The translations under genes were made by a program, and so were the position numbers. Source: AC-51 sp963749895 (GTDB lineage: Bacteria; Actinomycetota; UBA4738; HRBIN12). Taken from it: a stretch of DNA of 64,000 bases. The stretch lies in assembly GCA_963749895.1 (NCBI GenBank), contig CAVVOG010000003.1:868001-932000 (forward strand). The letters run 5' to 3'. This document shows, piece after piece, positions 29,843 to 41,201 of this stretch (its first letter is position 1; the number at the start of each line of letters is the position of its first letter). The notes under the pieces were generated by a model. The model saw nothing but the letters and a program-made list of their open reading frames with translations, did not search any database and was not told where the DNA came from.

Positions 29843-31615
29843 TCACAGATGGGGCTCGGCCTCGACGCGGTCCACGACGCCTCGCACGGCCATCTCGCGG
29901 ATCGCCGCGCCGAACGCCGGGACGCGGCCGGGCTCGAGCGCGAGCAAGCATACCGTCCGGCCTCCGAGCACCGTGACCAGGGCGGCGGACGCCCCGAGGG
30001 CCTCGACCTCGGCCTCGAGACGCTCGTCCCCCAAGACGCGGAACGTCGGCATGCCGACGGGGAACCCCGCTTCGGTCCTGCGACGCCGCTCCCGCTCGTG
30101 GAACCTATCGGGGTTGCCCCGCACGAGCGCCTGCACGCCCGGGTCGGACGGGTGCGACGATTGGACGATCGCTCGTCCGGCGGGGAGCGCCCACGCGATG
30201 GCCTCCATCCAGGTCGCGAGCGCCCGTTCCATCGCGCCGAGCCCGGGCCGGCGCGCCGCCCGGTCGGCGTCGAGGACGGCGACGAGATCGAGGCCTCCGG
30301 GACCGAGGTCTCGGACGTCCTCAGGCCCGCCGACCACGATCTCCCCGCCGGCCCTCGGCAGGCGAGGGCGCGCCGGCCGGCTCACGGGGACGTTCGCCAC
30401 GGCCGAGACCCACTCCTCCACGCGCTCGGCGCCGCCCCGTCGGATCCCGAAGTCGGAGGCCCCACAGCCGGCGCACACCCCCGGGGCTTCGCACACGACG
30501 CAGCGGACCGCTCCTTCGGTCTGACGGAGCACGCCGCCGCAGGACGCGCATGCCGCCGGCGATCCGCACCGACGGCAGACCTGTGCGAGGCCGTATCCCG
30601 GAACCGGCGAGAACACGAAGGCTCGCCGCGCGTCTCGGAGCGCATGGACCACGCGGGGCGCCCGCCCCTCGGTCCCGGGGCGGACCACCTCGACCTTGGG
30701 CCACCGTCGCTCCCGCGGTGCCACCTCGGGGAGACCGAGTGCGGCCGTCTCGGTCGAAGGACACAGGGCGGCCAGGACGCCGACGGCTCCCTCGCGACGG
30801 ACCCGCTGGAGCGCGACCTCGCGTACGTGGTAATACGGTGCGCGGTCTTCCCGCAAGGCAGGATGGGACTCGCGCGACACGTAGATCAGGCCGAGGTCCG
30901 CGACCGGAGCGAACACGGCGGGCCGGGTACCCACGATGATGTCGAAGCGTCCCTCCGCGATCTCGAGCCAGGTCCGGTACCGGGTCCGCTTGTCCCCGCC
31001 GACGAACATCGCTACCCGGTCGCCGAACGCCTCCCGTAGCAGCCGGGCGGTCGACGGCATCGGCGTCGCCTCAGGGACCAGAACGATCGCCCGCCGGCCC
31101 CCCGCGAGGCAGGCCGCGACGGCGTCGAGCGCGACGCCGGCCTCGTCGTCCGCGATCGGCCGCAGGACGTATCCGCCGGTGCCTCCGGACCGCAGCGTCC
31201 GCGCCAGGTCGGTACCCCGCTCGTACGCGCCCCAGCGGGCCGGACGAGGGGCCGTGGGATCGGGCCGGACCTCGACCGATGTCGGCTCTCCCGATCGCTC
31301 GCCCTCCTCCGATGCCACGCGAGGGGGTACGACCCGGTCGAGCACCGTCGCGAGAGGGGCGACGTAGCGCTCGGACAGCCATCGGGCCAGCCCGAGCGAC
31401 CGTTCGTCGAAGAACCGCACCGGCGACACGAGGCGCTGGACCGGGAGCATCCGCGCCGGGACGTCGTCGGTCGCGCCCAGGATCCATCCGCGGGTCAGCT
31501 TCCCGTGGAACCGGAGCCGGACGAGGGACCCGAGCCCCGCGCCGAGCTCGGCGGGCAGGTCGTAGGTGAACGGCTTGTCGAGGGCGAGGAGCGGCCGGTC
31601 GACGCAGACCGAGAC
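29843..31615 (-). CDS. priA: PriA-like primosomal protein N' without helicase motifs; start codon unclear
   Basis: A PriA homologue of about 590 residues. The N-terminal 3'-DNA-binding domain begins VCVDRPLLALDKPFTYDLP, and the zinc region CRRCGSPAACASCGGVL...CVVC...CAGCG is intact. The helicase core has lost its Walker A lysine motif (RSGGTGGYVLRP) and the DEEH box (VSRESHPALREDRAPYYH), as in many actinobacterial PriA proteins. No ATG, GTG or TTG lies in frame between the metK stop and the conserved N-terminus. The first canonical start is ATG 31450, which would remove the DNA-binding domain, so I set the end at the in-frame GTC near 31615 as an estimate. Confidence 0.82.
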   Translation of the reverse strand, partial: VSVCVDRPLLALDKPFTYDLPAELGAGLGSLVRLRFHGKLTRGWILGATDDVPARMLPVQRLVSPVRFFDERSLGLARWLSERYVAPLATVLDRVVPPRVASEEGERSGEPTSVEVRPDPTAPRPARWGAYERGTDLARTLRSGGTGGYVLRPIADDEAGVALDAVAACLAGGRRAIVLVPEATPMPSTARLLREAFGDRVAMFVGGDKRTRYRTWLEIAEGRFDIIVGTRPAVFAPVADLGLIYVSRESHPALREDRAPYYHVREVALQRVRREGAVGVLAALCPSTETAALGLPEVAPRERRWPKVEVVRPGTEGRAPRVVHALRDARRAFVFSPVPGYGLAQVCRRCGSPAACASCGGVLRQTEGAVRCVVCEAPGVCAGCGASDFGIRRGGAERVEEWVSAVANVPVSRPARPRLPRAGGEIVVGGPEDVRDLGPGGLDLVAVLDADRAARRPGLGAMERALATWMEAIAWALPAGRAIVQSSHPSDPGVQALVRGNPDRFHERERRRRTEAGFPVGMPTFRVLGDERLEAEVEALGASAALVTVLGGRTVCLLALEPGRVPAFGAAIREMAVRGVVDRVEAEPHL

Positions 31616-31631
31616 CGGCCCGGCCAGGACC

Positions 31632-32828
31632 TCAGGCTCCGACCGCGCTCCGGAGTGCGTCGACGCGATCGGTGGCCTCCCAGGGGAACTCCTTGCGCCC
31701 GAAGTGCCCGTAGGCGGCCGTTTCCGAGTAGATCGGCCGGCGCAGGTCCAGGTCGCGGATGATCGCGGCGGGGCGGAAGTCGAACACGTCCCAGATCGCC
31801 TGGGTGAGCCTGACGACGTCGACCTGCTCGGTCCCGGACGTGTCGAGCATCATCGAGACAGGATGTGCGGTCCCGATCGCGTAGGCGACCTGCAGGAGGC
31901 ACCGGTCGGCCAGGCCCGCGGCCACGACGTTCTTCGCGACGTAGCGCGCCATGTAGGCGGCCGATCGGTCGACCTTCGTGGGGTCCTTCCCGCTGAACGC
32001 GCCCCCGCCGTGCGGGGCCATCCCGCCGTAGGTGTCGACGATGATCTTCCGGCCGGTGAGCCCCGTGTCGGCCTTCGGGCCCCCGATCTCGAAGCGACCG
32101 GTCGGGTTCACGAGCACCCGGACCCCCTCGGTCTCGAGGTCGGGGAACTCGCGGAGCACCGGGTCGATCACCTCTGCCTCGATGTCGGGGCGAAGGAGCG
32201 TCTCGACGTCGACCTCCTCACGGTGCTGGGCGCTGATCAGCACCGTGTCGATGCGCACGGGCTTGCCGTCTCGGTACTCGACGGAGACCTGCGACTTCCC
32301 GTCGGGCCGCAGGTACGGGACGACGCCCGCCTTGCGAACGTCGGAGAGCCGCCGGGAGAGCCGGTGCGCCATCGCGATCGGAAGCGGCATCAGCTCGTCG
32401 GTCTCGCGGCAGGCGTACCCGAACATCATCCCCTGGTCACCGGCCCCGAGCGTGTCGAGCTGATCGTGGGAGTGCTCCTGGCGCTCCTCGAGCGCGTGGT
32501 CGACGCCCATCGCGATGTCCGGCGACTGCTCCTGGATCGCGGTGATCACGCCGCACGTGTAGCCGTCGAGCCCGAACTTCGCGTCCGTGTACCCGACTTC
32601 CACGACCGTGTCCCGCACGATCGAAGGGATGTCGACGTAGCCCTGGTTCAGGGTGATCTCACCCGAGACGAACACGACGCCCGTGGTCACGAGCGTCTCG
32701 CAGGCCACGCGGCTCGTCGGGTCGAGCCCCAGCATCGCGTCGAGGACCGCGTCGCTGATCTGGTCGGCGAGCTTGTCGGGGTGGCCCTCGGTCACGGATT
32801 CCGAGGAGAACAGGTGGGGCGTCGGCAT
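31632..32828 (-). CDS. metK: S-adenosylmethionine synthetase
   Basis: A 398-residue MetK making SAM from methionine and ATP. The three signatures are present: SSESVTEGHPDKLADQISDA near the N-terminus, GAGDQGMMFGYA, and GGGAFSGKDPTKVDRSAAY (P-loop-like). Length and ends fit the family. It may have its own promoter: a TAGACT box ends 9 nt before the ATG, with CTGACG 18 bp upstream of it. priA follows directly. Confidence 0.97.
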   Translation of the reverse strand: MPTPHLFSSESVTEGHPDKLADQISDAVLDAMLGLDPTSRVACETLVTTGVVFVSGEITLNQGYVDIPSIVRDTVVEVGYTDAKFGLDGYTCGVITAIQEQSPDIAMGVDHALEERQEHSHDQLDTLGAGDQGMMFGYACRETDELMPLPIAMAHRLSRRLSDVRKAGVVPYLRPDGKSQVSVEYRDGKPVRIDTVLISAQHREEVDVETLLRPDIEAEVIDPVLREFPDLETEGVRVLVNPTGRFEIGGPKADTGLTGRKIIVDTYGGMAPHGGGAFSGKDPTKVDRSAAYMARYVAKNVVAAGLADRCLLQVAYAIGTAHPVSMMLDTSGTEQVDVVRLTQAIWDVFDFRPAAIIRDLDLRRPIYSETAAYGHFGRKEFPWEATDRVDALRSAVGA

Positions 32829-32837
32829 GATCGGCCG

Positions 32838-32843
32838 AGTCTA
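32838..32843 (-). promoter_or_regulatory. TAGACT -10-like box, near-leaderless metK promoter
   Basis: TAGACT on the minus strand is followed by 9 nt and the metK ATG, with a -35-like CTGACG 18 bp upstream. It overlaps the end of coaBC's short downstream gap. Confidence 0.5.
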
Positions 32844-32863
32844 GCCCGGTCCACCGACGCCCG

Positions 32864-34084
32864 TCAGGGCCGAGGCAGGAGCGACGCCATCCGGTCACAC
32901 ACGACCGTCGCCAGCTCGCGCTTCGTCCAGGCGCGCATCGGCACGTCGTCGCCGGCCGCGCTGAGGATCGCGGCCTCGTTCGTGTCGGAACCGAAACCCG
33001 TTCCCTCGCGACCGACCAGGTTCGCGACGACCAGGTCGGCACCCTTGCGGTGGAGCTTCTCGCGACCGGCCTCCTCGACGTCTGCGGTCTCCGCGGCGAA
33101 CCCGACCAGCACTTGACCGGCCCGCCGGTGCTCGCCGAGCTCCGCGAGGACGTCGGGGGTCGGCTCCAGCACCAGCTCCGGGACGCCTCGCTCCTTCTTG
33201 AGCTTGTCGTCGGCGGCGGCCTTCGGACGGAAATCCGCCACGGCGGCGGCCATCACGATCGCGTCGGCGCCCGCGGCCCGTGCCAACACCGCGTCGCGGA
33301 GCTGCTCGGCGGTCTCGATCCGGACGACCTCGACCCCCACGGGCGCTTCCACGGTGCCAGGGCCGAGGATCAGGGTGACGTGGGCCCCGCGTGCATGCGC
33401 CTCGGCGGCGATCGCCACGCCCATCTTGCCGCTCGAGCGGTTCCCGACGAATCGAACGGGGTCGATCGGTTCGTGGGTGGGTCCGGCGGTGACGAGCACC
33501 GTGTGCCCGGCGAGGTCGTCCCAGGCTCGCGTCGTGGTCTGTACGCCGCTTCCGTCGATCGCATCGAGCACCGCTGCGACGATGTCCTCCGGCTCGCTCA
33601 TCCTGCCCACCCCCGAGTCGCCGTGCGCGAGGGCGCCCTCGGTCGGTCCTGCGAAGCGGACACCGCGCTCGCGGAGCGTCGCGAGGTTCGCCTGGGTCGC
33701 GGGGTTCGACCACATCCCGGTGTGCATCGCAGGGGCGAGGACCACGCGTCCCTCGTACTCGAGCAGGACCGCCGTGAGCAGGTCGTCGGCCAGCCCGTGC
33801 GCGAGCTTCGCGATCACGTTCGCGGTGGCCGGGGCGACCACCGCGAGGTCGATCTCGTGAGCGAGCCGGACATGGAGCACCTCGCCCGGGCGCTGCCACA
33901 GCGACGTGAAGGCCTCACGTCCGGTGAGGCCGGAGAACGTGTCGGCGCCGACGAACCGGGTCGCGGCCTCGGTGAGGACGGTCGTGACCTCGGCACCGGC
34001 GCCGGTCAACAGCCGCGCGACGATCGCGCTCTTGTACGCGGCGATGCCGCCGGTCACGCCGAGCAGGACCCGACGGCCGGCGAG
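32864..34084 (-). CDS. coaBC: bifunctional phosphopantothenoylcysteine decarboxylase / phosphopantothenate-cysteine ligase; start codon unclear
   Basis: About 406 residues. The CoaC flavoprotein half opens LAGRRVLLGVTGGIAAYKS, with the active-site HEIDLAVVAPATANVIAK and APAMHTGMW. The CoaB half has LVTAGPTHEPIDPVRFVGNRSSGKMG and a KLKKER catalytic segment. Together they convert phosphopantothenate to phosphopantetheine. No ATG, GTG or TTG occurs at the expected start just after the rpoZ stop: codons there read GAC CTC CTC GCC GGC. The first in-frame GTG (34057) would delete the first Rossmann strand. I placed the end at the second CTC as an estimate. Confidence 0.88.
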   Translation of the reverse strand, partial: LAGRRVLLGVTGGIAAYKSAIVARLLTGAGAEVTTVLTEAATRFVGADTFSGLTGREAFTSLWQRPGEVLHVRLAHEIDLAVVAPATANVIAKLAHGLADDLLTAVLLEYEGRVVLAPAMHTGMWSNPATQANLATLRERGVRFAGPTEGALAHGDSGVGRMSEPEDIVAAVLDAIDGSGVQTTTRAWDDLAGHTVLVTAGPTHEPIDPVRFVGNRSSGKMGVAIAAEAHARGAHVTLILGPGTVEAPVGVEVVRIETAEQLRDAVLARAAGADAIVMAAAVADFRPKAAADDKLKKERGVPELVLEPTPDVLAELGEHRRAGQVLVGFAAETADVEEAGREKLHRKGADLVVANLVGREGTGFGSDTNEAAILSAAGDDVPMRAWTKRELATVVCDRMASLLPRP

Positions 34085-34088
34085 GAGG

Positions 34089-34337
34089 TCAGTCGACCTC
34101 GACGGGCTCCTCGGGGCGCTCGTAGTCGATCTTCCCCTCGGCGATCTCCTCGAGGGCGATCGAGAGCGGCTTGTTGCGCAGACCCGTCTCGACGAGCGGC
34201 GGCACGAACTCGCCGCGGCCCTCGCCCAGCTGGCTGTAGTACGCGTTGATCTCACGGGCGCGCTTGGCGGACAACACGACCAGCGTGTACTTCGAGTCCA
34301 CGGCCGCGAGCAGGTCGTCGATCTTCGGTTCGATCAT
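34089..34337 (-). CDS. rpoZ: DNA-directed RNA polymerase omega subunit
   Basis: An 82-residue omega subunit, which stabilises the beta' subunit. It has MIEPKIDDLLAAVDSKYTLV, the AKRAREINAYYSQLGEGRG core and PLSIALEEIAEGKIDYE near the end, all typical of actinobacterial RpoZ. I start at ATG 34337, with AGGAG 11 nt upstream; a GTG at 34349 would add four residues. It lies between gmk and coaBC as is usual in Actinomycetota. Confidence 0.93.
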   Translation of the reverse strand: MIEPKIDDLLAAVDSKYTLVVLSAKRAREINAYYSQLGEGRGEFVPPLVETGLRNKPLSIALEEIAEGKIDYERPEEPVEVD

Positions 34338-34361
34338 GGAAGAGAGCACTCCTGTTGCAGG

Positions 34362-34928
34362 TCAGGGGGTGCGGGACCGTTCGATGATAGCAGCGACCTC
34401 GGCCACGGCGCGGTCGAGGTCGTCGTTCACGACGACGTGGTCGAACCAGGTCGCCTGTGCGAGTTCGCGCTCAGCCGCCTCCAGGCGCTCCGCGATGCTG
34501 GCATCGTCCTCGGTGCCGCGGCCTCGGAGCCGCGACTCCAGGTCGTCCAGGGATGGCGGCGCGAGAAGGATCAGCACGGCGTCGGGGACCCGTTCCTTCA
34601 CCTGGGCAGCACCCTGCACGTCGATCTCGAGCACGACGTCGCGCCCGTCCCCGCGCTGCTGCTCGACCCACGTGGCCGGCGTCCCGTACCGGTTGCCATG
34701 GAAGACCTCTGCCCATTCCAGGAGATCGCCTTCGTTCACCATGGCGTCGAACACGGCGTCGTCGACGAAGAAGTAGTCGACGGCGTCGATCTCGCTCGGG
34801 CGGGGGGCGCGCGTCGTGGCGGAGATCGATCGAACGAGGTGCGGATCGCGCGCGAGGAGTCCGATAACGACGGACCCCTTGCCGACCCCTGAGGGGCCGG
34901 CGATCACGACCAGACGGCCCCGGGCCAC
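34362..34928 (-). CDS. gmk: guanylate kinase
   Basis: A 188-residue kinase making GDP from GMP and ATP. The P-loop GPSGVGKGSV lies near the N-terminus, followed by SISATTRAPRPSEIDAVDYFF (GMP-binding) and FHGNRYGTP and ILLAPPSLDDLESRLRGRG. The start is GTG 34928, 13 nt after the mihF stop. A longer in-frame extension through mihF is not conserved. Confidence 0.95.
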   Translation of the reverse strand: MARGRLVVIAGPSGVGKGSVVIGLLARDPHLVRSISATTRAPRPSEIDAVDYFFVDDAVFDAMVNEGDLLEWAEVFHGNRYGTPATWVEQQRGDGRDVVLEIDVQGAAQVKERVPDAVLILLAPPSLDDLESRLRGRGTEDDASIAERLEAAERELAQATWFDHVVVNDDLDRAVAEVAAIIERSRTP

Positions 34929-34941
34929 GAGGCGGACGTGC

Positions 34942-35259
34942 CTACTTCTTGCCGAAGCGGGCGAGCAGCTCCGCGCGCTGCTTCGAGCCGAGCCCGCGCA
35001 CCCGGCGCGTGGCGGAGATGTCGAGCTCTTCCATGATCTTCTGCGCACGGACCTTGCCCACGCCGGGCAGCGACTCGAGGACGTTGGCGACCTTCATCTT
35101 CCCGAGCGTCTCATCGCTCTCCGCCTTCTTCAGCAGGTCCGCCAGCGAGCGGGTCCCTGCCTTCAGCTCCGCCTTCACCTCGGCACGCTTCTTCCGCGCC
35201 TCGGCGGCCTTCGCGAGGGCCTCGGCACGCTGCTCCGGGGTGAGGGTTGGGAGAGCCAT
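34942..35259 (-). CDS. mihF: actinobacterial integration host factor (mIHF)
   Basis: A 105-residue nucleoid protein typical of Actinomycetota. It begins MALPTLTPEQRAEALAKAAE with a long basic helix, followed by the helix-two-turn-helix core VLESLPGVGKVRAQKIMEEL and ISATRRVRGLGSKQRAELL. It bends and stiffens DNA and stands next to gmk in most members of the phylum. I use ATG 35259, with AAGGAG 7 nt upstream; another ATG two codons earlier has the site too close. Confidence 0.95.
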   Translation of the reverse strand: MALPTLTPEQRAEALAKAAEARKKRAEVKAELKAGTRSLADLLKKAESDETLGKMKVANVLESLPGVGKVRAQKIMEELDISATRRVRGLGSKQRAELLARFGKK

Positions 35260-35310
35260 GGACATGCTCCTTCGGGATCGACGGGTTCGGGAACGGTTCG
35301 GAACGCGGGG

Positions 35311-35340
35311 AGTATACGCACCGCCCTCCGGCGCGGACAA
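35311..35340 (-). promoter_or_regulatory. promoter of the mihF-gmk-rpoZ-coaBC operon
   Basis: The minus strand has -35 TTGTCC (35335-35340), an 18-bp spacer and -10 TATACT (35311-35316), placing the transcript start about 45 nt before mihF. This is one of the best consensus matches in the window. Confidence 0.65.
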
Positions 35341-35372
35341 CGCGGTAAACCGGCTGCGACCAGCGGTTCCGT

Positions 35373-36056
35373 CTACTCGCGCGCGCGTGCGATCGAGCGC
35401 GCGACGCCGGCTGGATCCGAGGCGCCGGTGATCGGCCGGCCCACGACGAGGAAGTCCGCGCCACGCTCGAGCGCCTCCGCGGGCGTGAGAACCCGGACCT
35501 GGTCGTCCCCGTTCGTCCCGCCCGGACGGATCCCGGGAACGACGAGGCAGAACCCCTCTCCACAGGCGTCGCGGACGTCGCGGACGTCCTCGCCGCTGAC
35601 GACGACGCCGTCCAGACCGGCCTCCTTCGCTTCCCATGCGAGCGAGGCCGACGAGGCCAGGTCCTCACCTGTGTGCGAGGACAGAACGGTGACGGCGATC
35701 ACGAGCGGGACGGTGACCCCGGCCTCCTCCGCACCGCGGCGGGCACCGGCGGCCGCGGCCCGCATCATGTCGATCCCGCCCAGCGCATGGACGTTCAGCA
35801 TCGCCGGGCCGAGCCGTGCGATGTTCGCGCTAGCGCGCTCGACCGTCGTCGGGATGTCGTGGAGCTTCGAGTCGACGAACACGGGTCCGCGCTCGGCGAC
35901 GCGTCGGACGGCCTCGGGGCCGTGCGCCCAGAACAGCTCGAACCCCACCTTGAGCATCCCGACCTCGGCTGCGAGCAGGTCGGACAGCGCCTCCGCGCGC
36001 GCCAGGTCGGACGTGTCGAGTGCGACGATCAGGGGGTTCGTCGGCGGCGGGATCAC
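35373..36056 (-). CDS. pyrF: orotidine 5'-phosphate decarboxylase
   Basis: A 227-residue OMP decarboxylase, the last step to UMP. It has PLIVALDTSDLARA, the catalytic FVDSKLHDIPTTV (D-x-K-xx-D) and VVPGIRPGGTNGDDQVRV followed by RGADFLVVGRPIT for phosphate binding. The start GTG 36056 overlaps the pyrD stop (GTGA). It is the last gene of the pyrimidine operon. Confidence 0.94.
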   Translation of the reverse strand: MIPPPTNPLIVALDTSDLARAEALSDLLAAEVGMLKVGFELFWAHGPEAVRRVAERGPVFVDSKLHDIPTTVERASANIARLGPAMLNVHALGGIDMMRAAAAGARRGAEEAGVTVPLVIAVTVLSSHTGEDLASSASLAWEAKEAGLDGVVVSGEDVRDVRDACGEGFCLVVPGIRPGGTNGDDQVRVLTPAEALERGADFLVVGRPITGASDPAGVARSIARARE

Positions 36057-37018
36057 GATGTGACCTCGTCCTGCGCACCGCCGAAAGCCGCCGGGATCCG
36101 CAGCCGACCGCGGACGTCGGCCGGCGACGCGAGGTTCTTCGCCTTGAGGTACCGAGCGATCCCCTGCGCCACGACGACCGGCGCCATCGGGTCGATGATC
36201 GCCGCGGTGCCGACCTGGACCGCCCACGCCCCGGCCAGGATGCACTCGACGGCGTCCTCACCGGTCCGGATCCCGCCGCTCGCGATCACCGGCACCCCGG
36301 GGATCGCCCGGGCCGCTTCGAGGACCGCTCCCAGGGTGAGGGGCTTGAGCGCGGGGCCCGAGAGCCAGCCCGTCACGGCGCCGAGCTCGGGCGACAACCG
36401 CGTCGCGTCGACGGCCAAGGCCGGCGGTGAACCGGCGACCGTGATCCCTGTCGCACCCGCGCGGTGGGCGGCGCGCGCGAGCTCGCCGACCCCGTCCACC
36501 CCCCCGGGGAGCTTCGCGAAGACCGGGACCAACGACATCCGCGAGACCGCCCCCACGATCTCGGAGACCCGGTCCACGTGCGCCCCCAGGACCGGGCGTG
36601 CGAGCTCGTCGTCGACACCCGACAGATGCACCTCGATCGCGGCCACTTGGGGCCGACCTTGCAGGGCCGTCGTGAGCCGCACGTACTCCTCCAGCGTGCC
36701 GCCACCGATCGAGACGATCGTCGGGACGCCGGTCCTCGCGAAGCGATCGAGCTCGTCGGCGACGAACGCGTCGAGCCCGGGGTTCTGCAGGCCCGTGTCC
36801 CACACGATGCCGGAGGCCGATTCGACGATCCGCGGGGTCGGCGCACCCTTGCGGGGTGCGATCGTGATCGTGCGGCTCACCAAGGCTCCGACCTTCCGCA
36901 GATCGGTCAATCCGGAGAGCTCCCGGCCGGTCCCCGCGCACCCCGAGGCGACCATCACCGGGGTGGACAGCGTGAGCCCGGCGAGGTCGACGGCCAGGGT
37001 CCGCTTCACCCCCGCCAT
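36053..37018 (-). CDS. pyrD: dihydroorotate dehydrogenase (class 1B-like), with altered active-site residues
   Basis: A 321-residue PyrD-fold protein paired with PyrK. FMN-site and barrel landmarks are SRTITIAPRKGAPTPRIVE, GLQNPGLDAF, GLSGPALKP-like GWLSGPALKPLTL and GGIRTGEDAVECILAGA. The usual catalytic loop SCPN reads SGVD (133-136), the KLSPN segment reads KLPGG (169-173) and the INT segment reads AGSPP. The base cysteine and the orotate-binding asparagines are therefore missing. It is still the only PyrD candidate here and the operon context is strong, so activity should be regarded as open. The start ATG 37018 overlaps the pyrK end. Confidence 0.88.
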   Translation of the reverse strand: MAGVKRTLAVDLAGLTLSTPVMVASGCAGTGRELSGLTDLRKVGALVSRTITIAPRKGAPTPRIVESASGIVWDTGLQNPGLDAFVADELDRFARTGVPTIVSIGGGTLEEYVRLTTALQGRPQVAAIEVHLSGVDDELARPVLGAHVDRVSEIVGAVSRMSLVPVFAKLPGGVDGVGELARAAHRAGATGITVAGSPPALAVDATRLSPELGAVTGWLSGPALKPLTLGAVLEAARAIPGVPVIASGGIRTGEDAVECILAGAWAVQVGTAAIIDPMAPVVVAQGIARYLKAKNLASPADVRGRLRIPAAFGGAQDEVTS

Positions 37019-37898
37019 GCGGTCTCCCCCGATCCGGGCCACTGTTTGACCGCCTCGATCCCCCCGGGCGGCGTCGGGAGCATCTGGGGCTCTTCGGAGA
37101 GCCATCGATCCCACATGATCCGAGCGGGGTTGAACACCGGACCGTCGGTGCACGCGCGGACGTGGTCGTAGCCGCTCCCGTCCTTGCGGGCGATCGGGAC
37201 GACGCACGTGTGACACAGCCCGAACCCGCATCCCATCCGCTCCTCGAGCGCGACCTGCGCCGGGATCCGGCGTTCGCGGCAGACGTCGGCCACCTTCCGC
37301 AGGGTCGCCGGGGGCGCTGCGGCGTAGAGGACCTCGGTCTTCGTGCGCTCGATCACCTCGGGCAGCGCCTGCAGGAGCGTGCCGCGCTCCCCGAGCGAGC
37401 CGTCGGCGGTGACCACGGCCACGCTCGAGGACAGCCGCTTGGCCTCGATCGGCTTGAACACCGCCTCGAGCGTCGACCCGCCGATCACCATGTCGACCCG
37501 CTTGTGGCGCTCCAGGAGCTCCTGGGCCAGGTAGTACAGGGACGCGGCGTGGCGTCCCTCGGCCACGAGGAGGCAGTTCGTCAGCTTCTTGGGATAGGCG
37601 AAGGGCTTGCCGAGCGGGCCCACGACGTCGAGGAACTCGTGGGCCTTCACCTGGGCGAGCCAGCGTGAGCCCGGGCCGTCCTCGTCGATCGCGAACTCGA
37701 GCGTGCCTGCCCAGCCGCCGCGGCGCGACGCCTGATGGATCGCGTAGTGGCGCCGCAGCACGAAGTCGCGTCCCTCCGGCATCGCGATCGCGACGAACTG
37801 CCCCGGTCGCGCACGCTCGGCGATCTCCGGCGCCACCAGGGTCAGCTGGTGGTAGGCCCCAAGACGCCGCGTGGACAAGACCTCGGCACGAACGCGCT

Positions 37899-37902
<4 letters not shown>
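37006..37902 (-). CDS. pyrK: dihydroorotate dehydrogenase electron transfer subunit
   Basis: A 298-residue FAD and [2Fe-2S] protein passing electrons from PyrD to NAD. It has an FAD-binding front domain (ARPGQFVAIAMPEG), an NAD-binding Rossmann part and the cluster ligands in MGCGFGLCHTC followed by a fourth Cys in HVRACTDGPVF. The start is GTG 37902, overlapping the carB stop (GTGA). Confidence 0.93.

Positions 37903-41200
<3,298 letters not shown>

Positions 41201-41201
<1 letters not shown>

Noticed and set aside
29843..31615. PriA helicase motif loss as evidence of a pseudogene
   Set aside because: Loss of Walker A and DEEH motifs is a known feature of actinobacterial PriA proteins, and the zinc and DNA-binding parts are intact.
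34929..35048. Longer gmk starting inside mihF
   Set aside because: The extra residues are a frame-shifted reading of mihF; the P-loop follows GTG 34928 at the normal distance.
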